Source: a virus. From it: DNA of 24,340 bases. The DNA is taken from the IMG/VR virus record IMGVR_UViG_3300047546_000184, positions 1 through 24,340 of that record; one strand, given 5' to 3'. The notes under the pieces are model-generated. The model made no database searches. It saw only the letters and a program-made list of their open reading frames with translations, and was not told the origin of the DNA. The translations under genes were made by a program, and so were the position numbers. This document shows positions 8,074 to 15,033 of the stretch, one piece after another; position 1 is the stretch's first letter; each line of letters begins with the position of its first letter.

Positions 8074-8228
8074 TAGGAATAGTTTTCTTACTAGTATTTG
8101 CTGCTACCATGTTCTACCAAGGAACATGTATCCTCAAAGGAAAACGTGGTTATTCTCTAAGAGATTACATGAAGCAAGAAAGTACCAATATGCGTCACAG
8201 AATAGAGGAATTGCTCAAGGATAAATAA
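8049..8228 (+). CDS. Small membrane protein (59 aa)
   Basis: A 59-residue protein with a single N-terminal hydrophobic segment (about residues 8-23, IIGIVFLLVFAATMF), followed by a basic patch (LKGKRGYSLRDYMK) and an amphipathic helix. The predicted topology is one transmembrane helix with a positively charged cytoplasmic tail. No catalytic motif. Its final codons contain the GATAAATA late-promoter element of the next gene, so the stop codon and the promoter share bases. Confidence 0.68.
   Translation: MAQHYPEIIGIVFLLVFAATMFYQGTCILKGKRGYSLRDYMKQESTNMRHRIEELLKDK
8220..8227 (+). promoter_or_regulatory. Late promoter -10 element before tail-tube-like gene
   Basis: GATAAATA, identical to the element before the portal gene. 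It ends 21 bases before the ATG of a predicted virion protein and overlaps the stop codon of the preceding small gene. It would let this structural gene, placed outside the main structural block, be expressed late. Confidence 0.6.
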
Positions 8229-8248
8229 CAGTAGCTTGGGAAGTTGAT

Positions 8249-8767
8249 ATGTCTGCTGAATGGTATAATGAGCAACCGAAAAATAGGAATTTTTTAAATC
8301 CTGTTGGTTTTATTTTAAAGTTGGATATTTTTCCTGGAACTGATTTTTTCTGTCAATCAGCAAATGTTCCAGATATTTCTATGCCAACAACAGAGATACC
8401 TTCTCCATTCAGAAATCTTCCCATGATTCCTAGTGGAGGAGTTTCTTTTGGTGATTTAAATTTAACTTTTATTGTTGATGAGGATTTAGAAAATTATATT
8501 TCTATTCACAATTGGATTCGTAGAAATGGAAGAGCAGATAGTGGATCCAATACACCAACAGAAGATCAATATTCAAACGCTCAACTGCATATTGTAACCT
8601 CGGCATTTAATCCACATTTTGTTGTGGATTTTCAAAATGTATTCCCAATTCAACTATCTGGACTATCATTTGATGCTAGAATGACAGATGTTGAGTATCT
8701 CACTGCAGATGTAACTTTTAAACATCAACAGTTCTTTATACGTGATAAAAACTTTAAGATCCTATGA
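8249..8767 (+). CDS. Virion structural protein, tail-tube/baseplate-like
   Basis: A 172-residue protein with the look of the gp19/gp54 tail-tube fold rather than an enzyme. It has an N-terminal NPVGFILKLDIFPGTDFFCQ strand region, SANVPDISMPTTEIPSPF (compare the CKSAALPGS position of gp19), then GDLNLTFIVDEDLENYISIH followed by NWIRRNG, matching the strand-helix pattern of tube proteins, and a C-terminal LTADVTFKHQQFFI strand. In T4-like cyanophages the gene between gp23 and uvsW is often annotated as the tail completion protein gp3 or simply as a virion protein. Which of tube initiator (gp54-like), tail terminator (gp3) or a distinct tube-like protein it is cannot be settled by reading. It has its own late-type promoter and overlaps uvsY by ATGA. 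Confidence 0.7.
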   Translation: MSAEWYNEQPKNRNFLNPVGFILKLDIFPGTDFFCQSANVPDISMPTTEIPSPFRNLPMIPSGGVSFGDLNLTFIVDEDLENYISIHNWIRRNGRADSGSNTPTEDQYSNAQLHIVTSAFNPHFVVDFQNVFPIQLSGLSFDARMTDVEYLTADVTFKHQQFFIRDKNFKIL

Positions 8768-9237
8768 ATTTTGAAACTCTTCGTAATAAATTTGAAAAAC
8801 TCAGAGAAGAATGGGCAGAGGATAGCGCAGTAGATTTTCAGTTCAAGAACAAACAGTATAGCACAGATCTTGGACAACTTGCTTTAGACATCCCTTTCCA
8901 ACATAATAAATACTTACACCACTACACTGACATCTCACAGATCAAAACTTCTCTGGAGTTTGAAATCAGAAAGCTTGTAAAAGAAAAACGCGAGTACTAT
9001 TCAGGAGAAGCTGATGCTCGTGTTTATGCAGAAAAACCATTTGGTGGAAGAATTCAAACTTCCGAAAAAATGAAAACATACCTTGAGAGCGATGATGATA
9101 TCATCAATATTGAGGCAAAGATCAAGTATCTGGACCAGATGTTGTACTGGTTGGATCAGGTCATGAAGCAAATTACAAACAGAGGATTTCAGATCAAGAG
9201 TGCCATTGAGTGGGAGAAATTTATCAATGGACAATAA
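8764..9237 (+). CDS. uvsY: Recombination mediator UvsY
   Basis: Recombination mediator that loads the UvsX recombinase onto gp32-coated single-stranded DNA. It has 157 residues; T4 UvsY has 137. The C-terminal two thirds align by eye with T4 UvsY: a KREYYSGEAD block (T4 has DYYSGRGDG), SEKMKTYLESDDDIINIEAK (T4 SEMKTVLSADKDVLKVDT), LDQMLYWLDQVMKQITNRGF (T4 WGILLDFCSGALDAIKSRGF) and IKSAIEWEKFINGQ (T4 IKHIQDMRAFEAGK). The protein is highly charged and helical, as expected. It overlaps the virion gene upstream by four bases and uvsW downstream by one base (TAATG), so it is coupled to the helicase that acts in the same pathway. Confidence 0.93.
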   Translation: MNFETLRNKFEKLREEWAEDSAVDFQFKNKQYSTDLGQLALDIPFQHNKYLHHYTDISQIKTSLEFEIRKLVKEKREYYSGEADARVYAEKPFGGRIQTSEKMKTYLESDDDIINIEAKIKYLDQMLYWLDQVMKQITNRGFQIKSAIEWEKFINGQ

Positions 9238-10706
9238 TGACACTCCTTTCTGTTAAGAAGAAGAACGAAGTATATGTAACCATTCAGTCCGCAGAGCCCC
9301 ATGTTCATATGGAGCTTTCGGACTATTTTACTTTTGAAGTTCCAGAAGCAAAGTTCCTGAAGAAAAATCCCCGTTACAAATACTGGGATGGAACTATTCG
9401 TTTGTATTCTCCTGGAACTGGAGAACTATATGGTGGTTTGATGAAACACCTTCAGGTGTGGGCAGAGGAGCGTCAATATACTATACAGTACGAAAAGAAT
9501 GATTGGTATGGCGATGTTGAAGAAACCAATGACTTTGTTTCTCTTGCTGGTATCAAAACCTTTATGGACAAGATCACCAGAGAAGGAATTACTCCAAGAG
9601 AGTATCAATACAATGCTGTCTATGAAGCAATAAAGAATAATCGCAAACTACTTCTTTCTCCTACTGGATCTGGAAAGTCTTTGATGATCTATTCCCTCGT
9701 CAGATACTATACTGCTACCAACAAGCAAACGCTCATCATCGTCCCTACTACGTCCCTCGTAGAACAAATGGTCAATGACTTTAAAGATTATGGGTGGAAT
9801 GCTGATGATCATGTTCATAAGATTTACTCTGGTAAAGATAAGAATACTGATAAACCAATTATTATTTCTACTTGGCAATCAATCTATAAGTTTCCTAAAA
9901 GATACTTCGATGATTTTGATTGTGTAATTGGTGATGAAGCACATCTATTCAAGTCTAAGTCACTTACAGGTATTATGACAAAACTTCATAATGCAAAATA
10001 TAGATTTGGATTTACTGGCACCCTTGACGGTAGTAAAACACATAAGTGGGTATTAGAAGGTTTATTTGGAGATTGTGAGCGTGTAACAAAAACAGATGAT
10101 TTGATACGTGAAGGGCACCTATCTAAATTTAGGATCAAAGTACTACTTTGTAAACATGCTCCGCAATACTTTGAAAGCTATCATGATGAAATTGAGTATC
10201 TAATACAACATCGTGGTAGAAATAATCTGATCAAAAATCTCGTCAAAGATATTGATGGTAATACACTTGTGTTATTCAATTATGTGGAGAAGCACGGGGA
10301 ACCACTTTTTGATTTGATAAATAGCACAATAGACCCCACACGAAAAATATTTTTTGTTCATGGTGGGACTGATGTTGAAGATAGAGAACAAGTCCGTCAG
10401 ATTACCGAAAGTGAAAACAATGCTGTGATCATTGCTTCATACGGTACGTTCTCAACAGGTATCAATATCAAAAGGCTACACAATATTATATTCGCTTCAC
10501 CAAGTAAATCGCGCATCAGAAATTTACAATCTATTGGACGTGTATTGCGTAAAGGTGAAGGAAAAGACATCGCAACTTTATACGACATTGCTGATGACAT
10601 AGGAGGACAAAATTATACTCTCAAGCATCTAAATGAAAGAGTTAATATTTACAATGAAGAAAACTTTAAGTATGAGGTTATAAGAGTAAATTTACGAGCA
10701 AGTTAA
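9237..10706 (+). CDS. uvsW: Recombination helicase UvsW
   Basis: Superfamily 2 DNA/RNA helicase that in T4 unwinds R-loops, regresses forks and migrates branched recombination intermediates, switching replication from origins to recombination. From the ATG at 9237 it has 489 residues (T4: 503); a GTG at 9210 would add nine residues inside uvsY and is unlikely. Motifs in order: Q-motif-like TPREYQYNA (119-127), Walker A PTGSGKS (142-148), motif Ia IVPTTSLVEQM, GDEAH (232-236), motif III FTGTLDG (259-265), and C-terminal SIGRVLRKGEGK (motif VI). The N-terminal ~100 residues (KYWDGTIRLYSPGTGELYGG) match the small UvsW N-terminal domain involved in DNA binding. It follows uvsY with a one-base overlap. 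Confidence 0.97.
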   Translation: MTLLSVKKKNEVYVTIQSAEPHVHMELSDYFTFEVPEAKFLKKNPRYKYWDGTIRLYSPGTGELYGGLMKHLQVWAEERQYTIQYEKNDWYGDVEETNDFVSLAGIKTFMDKITREGITPREYQYNAVYEAIKNNRKLLLSPTGSGKSLMIYSLVRYYTATNKQTLIIVPTTSLVEQMVNDFKDYGWNADDHVHKIYSGKDKNTDKPIIISTWQSIYKFPKRYFDDFDCVIGDEAHLFKSKSLTGIMTKLHNAKYRFGFTGTLDGSKTHKWVLEGLFGDCERVTKTDDLIREGHLSKFRIKVLLCKHAPQYFESYHDEIEYLIQHRGRNNLIKNLVKDIDGNTLVLFNYVEKHGEPLFDLINSTIDPTRKIFFVHGGTDVEDREQVRQITESENNAVIIASYGTFSTGINIKRLHNIIFASPSKSRIRNLQSIGRVLRKGEGKDIATLYDIADDIGGQNYTLKHLNERVNIYNEENFKYEVIRVNLRAS

Positions 10707-10707
10707 T

Positions 10708-11106
10708 ATGGAAGAAGAATTTTATGCGACACTCAAATTAGTATCAGGTGAAGAAGTAGTAGCTAAAGTTTGCTACCTTCCAGATGAAGATAAAGTTATG
10801 TTGGACAGACCACTGGCAGTTGAAATAGCTAAACAAAAAAAAGGTCAATTGGAAGTCACAGGTTTTTCTCTAAAAGAATGGATCTCTGCTACATTTGATG
10901 ATATGTTTATTATCAAACGAGATCACATTCTCACGATGACTGAACTAGATGAAACAATTGAAGAGTTTTATATCAAAACCCTCAAAAAATTAGAGAGCGC
11001 CAAAACGCTTGTTGGCAAAGGATCCAAACTCCCTCGTAGATCTGGATATCTTGGATCTATCAAGGAAGTGAAAAAATCTTTAGAAGATATCTATAAGAAA
11101 AGTTAA
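10708..11106 (+). CDS. Conserved hypothetical, Sm-like-looking protein
   Basis: A 132-residue protein one base after the uvsW stop, so in the same operon. The N-terminal half reads like a small beta barrel (EFYATLKLVSGEEVVAKV, then MLDRPLAVEIAK), a pattern reminiscent of Sm/LSm-like folds, in which a sequence of the form LxSGExhxG/A occupies the first strands. The C-terminal half is a basic helical tail (TLKKLESAKTLVGKGSKLPRRSGYLGSIK). I do not recognise a function. RNA or nucleic-acid binding would be compatible with the barrel and the basic tail, but this is inference. It is followed by the largest intergenic region of the window. Confidence 0.8.
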   Translation: MEEEFYATLKLVSGEEVVAKVCYLPDEDKVMLDRPLAVEIAKQKKGQLEVTGFSLKEWISATFDDMFIIKRDHILTMTELDETIEEFYIKTLKKLESAKTLVGKGSKLPRRSGYLGSIKEVKKSLEDIYKKS

Positions 11107-11242
11107 AAGCTTTATTTCCCTTGAACCCTTGACAGAGTTATTGTACTGGGTTTCTGAGGTCGTGTCAAGCCCCCTTTACAATTGAACGATACGATGCTAT
11201 ACTTGATACAAATCATGTGAGACAACCGTGACATTCGCAGTA
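11107..11242 (+). promoter_or_regulatory. Control region upstream of gp55
   Basis: A 136-base gap, the longest non-coding stretch in the window. It holds a 7-base inverted repeat, CTTGACA (11128-11134) and TGTCAAG (11164-11170), a second smaller pair, AACCC (11124-11128) and GGGTT (11148-11152), and then a strong sigma70-type promoter (11175-11203). The repeats might be an operator or a leader structure of an upstream transcript; no protein binding is known. Confidence 0.4.
11175..11203 (+). promoter_or_regulatory. Sigma70-type early promoter for gp55
   Basis: The -35 box TTTACA (11175-11180), a 17-base spacer and the -10 box TATACT (11198-11203), preceded by TGC (an extended -10). This is a near-consensus host housekeeping promoter, so the late sigma factor and the following recombination genes can be transcribed by unmodified host polymerase. 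The start would be near 11210. Confidence 0.75.
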
Positions 11243-11737
11243 ATGACAAGAAAAAAACAGACAGAAAATTACGTCAATAACAAAGAGTTTCTTGCTGCGA
11301 TCAGTGAGTACCGATCTAAGGTCATTGCTGCGAAGGAAGCGGGAAAACCTCGACCACGAGTAACCAATTATTTGGGTGAGTGTTTCTTGAAGATTGCCAC
11401 GCACCTATCCTATAAACCAAACTTTGTCAATTACATGTTCCGTGAGGACATGATTTGTGATGGGATTGAAAACTGCTTACAGTATATTGATAACTTTGAT
11501 CCAGAAAAATCAACCAATCCGTTTGCTTATTTCACACAAATTATCTATTACGCATTTCTTCGTCGCATTCAGAAAGAAAAGAAACAGCTTGAGATCAAAG
11601 GAAAGATCCTTGAGCGTTCAGGATATGACGAAGTAATGCACACTGACACATTTGATGGTACAATGTCTGGTATGAACGCTTCCTATTCTGACATGGGAAC
11701 TATCAAAGAAAGTATTGAGAACCGAATGAACCGATGA
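11243..11737 (+). CDS. 55: Late-transcription sigma factor gp55
   Basis: Phage sigma factor that directs host RNA polymerase to late promoters of the NATAAATA type, several of which are seen in this window. It has 164 residues from the ATG at 11243 (a GTG at 11228 would add five), against 185 in T4. Shared landmarks with T4 gp55: NYVNNKEFLAAI (T4 NYVNNKELLQAI), REDMICDGIENCLQYIDNFDPEKSTNPFAYFTQ (T4 [21 protein letters not shown]...NPHAYITQ), and AFLRRIQKEKKQLEIK, the core region-2-like segment. The C-terminus ends in SIENRMNR and lacks the hydrophobic-acidic clamp-binding tail known in T4 gp55. It is driven by the strong promoter upstream, and its stop overlaps the next ATG. Confidence 0.93.
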   Translation: MTRKKQTENYVNNKEFLAAISEYRSKVIAAKEAGKPRPRVTNYLGECFLKIATHLSYKPNFVNYMFREDMICDGIENCLQYIDNFDPEKSTNPFAYFTQIIYYAFLRRIQKEKKQLEIKGKILERSGYDEVMHTDTFDGTMSGMNASYSDMGTIKESIENRMNR

Positions 11738-11946
11738 GTGATTATGAATGGATTGATAAATGTTTCCGTGTCGAACAGAAACGCTTTGGAACTTGGTCTA
11801 GCTACGATAAAGAAGGTCAGGGCATCCTCACCACACTCAGTAAGGAACACCTTATCTCTGCGACCCGTTGGTATCTACGAGCAAAACAAGAAGGGTTCCC
11901 TGACCCAACTATTCAATACGATGGAACTGTTGGAGGCAAACTATGA
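11734..11946 (+). CDS. Small conserved-type protein (70 aa)
   Basis: A 70-residue protein (begins MSDYEWIDKCFRVEQ) between gp55 and gp47, coupled to both by four-base overlaps (ATGA). The sequence is soluble, aromatic-rich and looks globular with helices (EHLISATRWYLRAKQEG). No motif or family recognised. Conserved coupling between the late sigma factor and the nuclease suggests expression at the same time rather than a shared function. Confidence 0.75.
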   Translation: MSDYEWIDKCFRVEQKRFGTWSSYDKEGQGILTTLSKEHLISATRWYLRAKQEGFPDPTIQYDGTVGGKL

Positions 11947-12983
11947 AGATCGCACTGATCACTGACCAGCACCTTGATGGACGCAAAGGATCTCTGGCGT
12001 TTTGGAATTTCTTTCAGAAGTTCTATGATGAGGTATTCTTTCCTACACTAGAGAAGAAAAAAGTTACTCATATTATTGACCTTGGAGATACCTTTGACAA
12101 TCGCAAGTCAATGGACTTCAATACATTCCATCGTGTAAAGGAGCATTACTTTGACAAACTGCAAGGTTACAAAGTTCATATGCTTCTTGGTAATCATTGT
12201 ACTTATTATAAGAATACCAACCGTATCAATTCACCTGAACTCTTACTGGAGAACTATTCAAACATCAGCATTTATGCTTCACCAAAGCATCTTACAATAG
12301 GTAGTAAGAAGTTCTTGATGTTGCCTTGGATCAACGCAGAGAACCGTGATGATGTCTTGAAGCTACTTGAAACTTCCGATGCTGATATTTGCTGTGGTCA
12401 TTTAGAATTGAATGGATTTGAAGTTACACCTGGAATGACGATGGATCATGGCATGGATCCAAAACTGTTTCATCGTTTCAACCGTGTGTGGTCTGGACAT
12501 TTCCACCATCGCTCAAAGAAAGGAAACGTTCAGTATCTTGGCAATCCCTATCAGATGTATTGGAATGATTACAAGGACACCCGTGGATTTCATATTTACG
12601 ATACTCAAAGTGATAAACTTGAGTATATCCCAAACCCGTTTGAAATCTTCGACAAGATCATCTACGATGACACAAAAGCAGATTACAACAAACAAGATGT
12701 GTCTGATTATAAAGACAAATACATCAAGATCGTCGTTGATGAAAAGAGAGACTACCAAATGTTCGAAACACTGGTTGATCGTCTTTACAACGTAGGCGTT
12801 CATGATGTCAAGATTGTTGAAAATCTTGTCAGCGAAGACAGCAAAACCGACATTGATATCTCCGCAAAAGATACATTGACACTTCTGAATGAGTATATTG
12901 ATGAAGTAGAAATGTCCGTAAGCAAGTCCGATCTCAAGACACTTATGAGATCTCTATATATTGAGAGTTGCAACGTTTCCTAA
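11943..12983 (+). CDS. 47: Recombination nuclease subunit gp47 (Mre11/SbcD-type)
   Basis: Metallophosphoesterase subunit of the gp46/gp47 complex, the phage counterpart of Mre11-Rad50 and SbcCD, which resects DNA ends for recombination-dependent replication and degrades host DNA. It has 346 residues (T4: 339). Family motifs: DQH (8-10), GDTFDNR (48-54), GNHC (83-86), GHLELNGF, and SGHFHHRS (the histidine motif). Motif III reads GNHC where the family normally has GNHD or GNHE. The other metal-binding positions are intact, so it may still be active. T4 gp47 shares YYKN just after this motif and SGHFH later. It is followed one base later by a DUF3110-type gene, then gp46. Confidence 0.96.
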   Translation: MKIALITDQHLDGRKGSLAFWNFFQKFYDEVFFPTLEKKKVTHIIDLGDTFDNRKSMDFNTFHRVKEHYFDKLQGYKVHMLLGNHCTYYKNTNRINSPELLLENYSNISIYASPKHLTIGSKKFLMLPWINAENRDDVLKLLETSDADICCGHLELNGFEVTPGMTMDHGMDPKLFHRFNRVWSGHFHHRSKKGNVQYLGNPYQMYWNDYKDTRGFHIYDTQSDKLEYIPNPFEIFDKIIYDDTKADYNKQDVSDYKDKYIKIVVDEKRDYQMFETLVDRLYNVGVHDVKIVENLVSEDSKTDIDISAKDTLTLLNEYIDEVEMSVSKSDLKTLMRSLYIESCNVS

Positions 12984-12984
12984 A

Positions 12985-13248
12985 ATGTTCATCGTAACTT
13001 TGGAAGATCAACCAGATGGTGTATATTCTGTCTTTGACGAACACGAAGACAGAGTTATTCCTATCTTTCAAGAAGAAGACGATGCTGACAGATATTTGAT
13101 GATGTTGCAAGAAGATGTTGATTATCCGCCAATGCAGATTGTGGAAGTTGACGACCATGTTATAATAGGAGCATGTCAAGAGAGAGGACACAGATTCTCC
13201 ATCATAACTCCTGATGACCTTTTGATCCCACCCGATGATTTAGAATGA
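12985..13248 (+). CDS. DUF3110-type protein
   Basis: An 87-residue acidic protein from the ATG at 12985, one base after the gp47 stop. It reads like DUF3110, a small family found mostly in cyanobacteria: an N-terminal strand (MFIVTLEDQPDGVYSV), the central FQEEDDADRYLMMLQEDVDYPPMQIVEVD, which matches the family pattern FE-EDDA-RYA-LLEAQDFP-P-VE-ID, and an end with PDDLLIPPDDLE, where the family has a Pro-Pro-Glu ending. The function of DUF3110 is unknown. It overlaps the gp46 start by four bases, so it is embedded in the nuclease operon. This is evidence of exchange with cyanobacterial hosts. The family assignment is by recall and not verified. Confidence 0.75.
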   Translation: MFIVTLEDQPDGVYSVFDEHEDRVIPIFQEEDDADRYLMMLQEDVDYPPMQIVEVDDHVIIGACQERGHRFSIITPDDLLIPPDDLE

Positions 13249-14975
13249 TTATTTTCAAAAAGATCCGATGGAAAAACTTTCTCTCTACGGGAAATGTTTT
13301 TAGTGAAGTGGATTTGCAGGCAGCAAAAACAAATTTAATCATCGGTTCCAACGGAGCTGGCAAGAGCACCATTCTGGATGCTCTTACTTTCTCTTTGTTT
13401 GGAAAACCATTTCGTAAGATCAACAAGCCACTGCTGGTTAATAGTATCAACGAAAAAGACTGTCTTACCGAAATTGAATTTAGCATCGGCAAGAATGATT
13501 ACAAAGTGGTTCGTGGGATCAAACCAAACAAATTTGAGATCTACTGTAACGATCAGTTGTGGAACCAAGAGAGTACGGTTGTAGATCAGCAAAAGAACTT
13601 TGAACAAAACGTTCTCAAACTGAACTACAAATCATTCACCCAAATTGTGGTGCTTGGTTCCTCAACGTTTGTTCCTTTCATGCGTTTGCCTCTGGCACAA
13701 CGTAGGGAGATCATCGAAGATATCCTTGACATTCAAGTATTCTCTACGATGAATATTCTTCTCAAAGATAAAGTCCGAGAGAATAACGAAGAGATCAAGA
13801 ACCTTGATTACGAACTTCACCTTCTTGAAGAGAAGATTGATCTTCAGAAAAAGTATATGCTTGAACTGGAGAAGAAGACCAAGGAAGAGATTGACCGTAA
13901 GCAAAATAAGATTGCTGTATTGTTAGCAGATGAAAACACACAGCATCATGAAATTGAGCGTCTGACTTCTGAAGTCGAAAAACATTCTAAAGAAATGGAA
14001 GCACTATCAAATTCTTCCTCTAAGTTGAAGAAGTTGAACACTTTTCTCTTCAAAATTCAATCAAAACTTTCATCTTGTCAAAAAGAACATGCGTTCTTTG
14101 CAGAGAACCATGTGTGCCCTACCTGTACTCAAGATCTGAGTGAAGATTTTAGACAGAGTAAGATTGCTGAGGGGGAAGGAGAACTAAATCATCTTCAGAC
14201 TGGTATTGAAGATCTGTTAGATGCCATTGCAAAAGAAGAGGAGCGAGAAAATGAATTCGCAAGACTATCAAAAATTATACTTGGCTTCAACTCTTCTATT
14301 ACTCAAGCGAATTATCAGATTACTTCCATACGAAAAACAATCGGTGATATAGAAACCGAGATCAAAGAACTGGAAGAAACTAACCCAGACAAGAAAGCAG
14401 AGTTCGTCAAACTTGAAGGACTTGTTACGAATAAAAAAGATTTGGGCAAGACCTTTGCTGACTACAAGAAAGAACGTGATACACTGTTAGTGGCATCGCA
14501 GTTGTTGAAAGACAACGGGATCAAGACCAGGATTATCAAAACCTATCTCCCAGCGATGAACCAACTGATCAATCAATATCTTCAACGTATGGACTTCTAT
14601 GTGAATTTCACGCTGAATGAGAACTTTGAAGAGATCATCAAATCCAGATATCGTGATGTGTTTTCTTATGATAGTTTCAGCGAAGGAGAGAAAGCTAGGA
14701 TTGATATTGCTTTGTTGCTTACTTGGAGAGCTATTGCTAAGCTCAAGAATAGCGTGGATACTAACCTCCTTATTCTAGATGAGATCTTCGACAGTTCCTT
14801 GGATCAGCAAGGTGGTAGTGATCTTGGTTGGATCCTACGAAACTTTGATGATAATACAAATGTATATGTCATCAGTCATCGAGAACAACTAGAAGGAAAG
14901 TTTGATAGAACAATTACAGCGGTGAAGGAAAAGAACTTCTCCGTCATCCAGCAGACAGTTTCGGAACTGGACTAG
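13245..14975 (+). CDS. 46: Recombination endonuclease subunit gp46 (Rad50/SbcC-type)
   Basis: ABC-type ATPase partner of gp47; ATP binding and the coiled-coil arm control nuclease access and DNA tethering. It has 576 residues (T4: 560). Motifs: Walker A GSNGAGKST (34-42), Q-loop region around FTQIVVLGSS, long coiled coil from about residue 180 to 430 with the zinc-hook CPTC (291-294) at its middle, ABC signature FSEGEKARI (478-486), Walker B LLILDEIFD (508-516) and the H-loop VISHRE. The ATG overlaps the DUF3110-type gene by four bases. A terminator stem begins at the last base of the stop codon. Confidence 0.97.
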   Translation: MIIFKKIRWKNFLSTGNVFSEVDLQAAKTNLIIGSNGAGKSTILDALTFSLFGKPFRKINKPLLVNSINEKDCLTEIEFSIGKNDYKVVRGIKPNKFEIYCNDQLWNQESTVVDQQKNFEQNVLKLNYKSFTQIVVLGSSTFVPFMRLPLAQRREIIEDILDIQVFSTMNILLKDKVRENNEEIKNLDYELHLLEEKIDLQKKYMLELEKKTKEEIDRKQNKIAVLLADENTQHHEIERLTSEVEKHSKEMEALSNSSSKLKKLNTFLFKIQSKLSSCQKEHAFFAENHVCPTCTQDLSEDFRQSKIAEGEGELNHLQTGIEDLLDAIAKEEERENEFARLSKIILGFNSSITQANYQITSIRKTIGDIETEIKELEETNPDKKAEFVKLEGLVTNKKDLGKTFADYKKERDTLLVASQLLKDNGIKTRIIKTYLPAMNQLINQYLQRMDFYVNFTLNENFEEIIKSRYRDVFSYDSFSEGEKARIDIALLLTWRAIAKLKNSVDTNLLILDEIFDSSLDQQGGSDLGWILRNFDDNTNVYVISHREQLEGKFDRTITAVKEKNFSVIQQTVSELD

Positions 14976-15002
14976 GGGTGCCTCCAAGGGGGTGCCCCTT
15001 TT
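14975..15002 (+). terminator. Rho-independent terminator after gp46
   Basis: A G-rich arm starting GGGGTGCC (14975-14982) pairs with GGTGCCCC (14991-14998), allowing two G-T wobbles, with a short CA-rich loop, and is followed by TTTT. It starts at the last base of the gp46 stop codon and ends the gp55-gp46 operon. Confidence 0.8.
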
Positions 15003-15010
15003 GCTATGCT
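15002..15010 (+). promoter_or_regulatory. Possible extended -10 promoter before the CobT-like gene
   Basis: TGCTATGCT directly after the terminator T-run, 24 bases before the ATG. It resembles the TGCTATACT box before gp55. No clear -35 element is seen, so the call is weak. It is the only promoter-like sequence in the gap. Confidence 0.35.
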
Positions 15011-15033
15011 TACCACATCAGCAAAAGAGACCC

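Noticed and set aside
8905-8912. AATAAATA in the uvsY coding sequence
   Set aside because: Intragenic, far from the next gene start at 9237.
10316-10323. GATAAATA inside uvsW, matching the late promoter octamer
   Set aside because: It is within coding sequence with no gene start nearby, and AT-rich octamers of this kind are expected by chance.
11129-11157. TTGACA at 11129 as the -35 of a second gp55 promoter
   Set aside because: The sequence at the required -10 position is TTCTGA, a poor box; the promoter at 11175-11203 is far better.
13161-13166. TATAAT in the DUF3110-type gene as a promoter for gp46
   Set aside because: The only near TTGACG is seven bases away and other -35 candidates are poor; gp46 is already coupled to the upstream genes.
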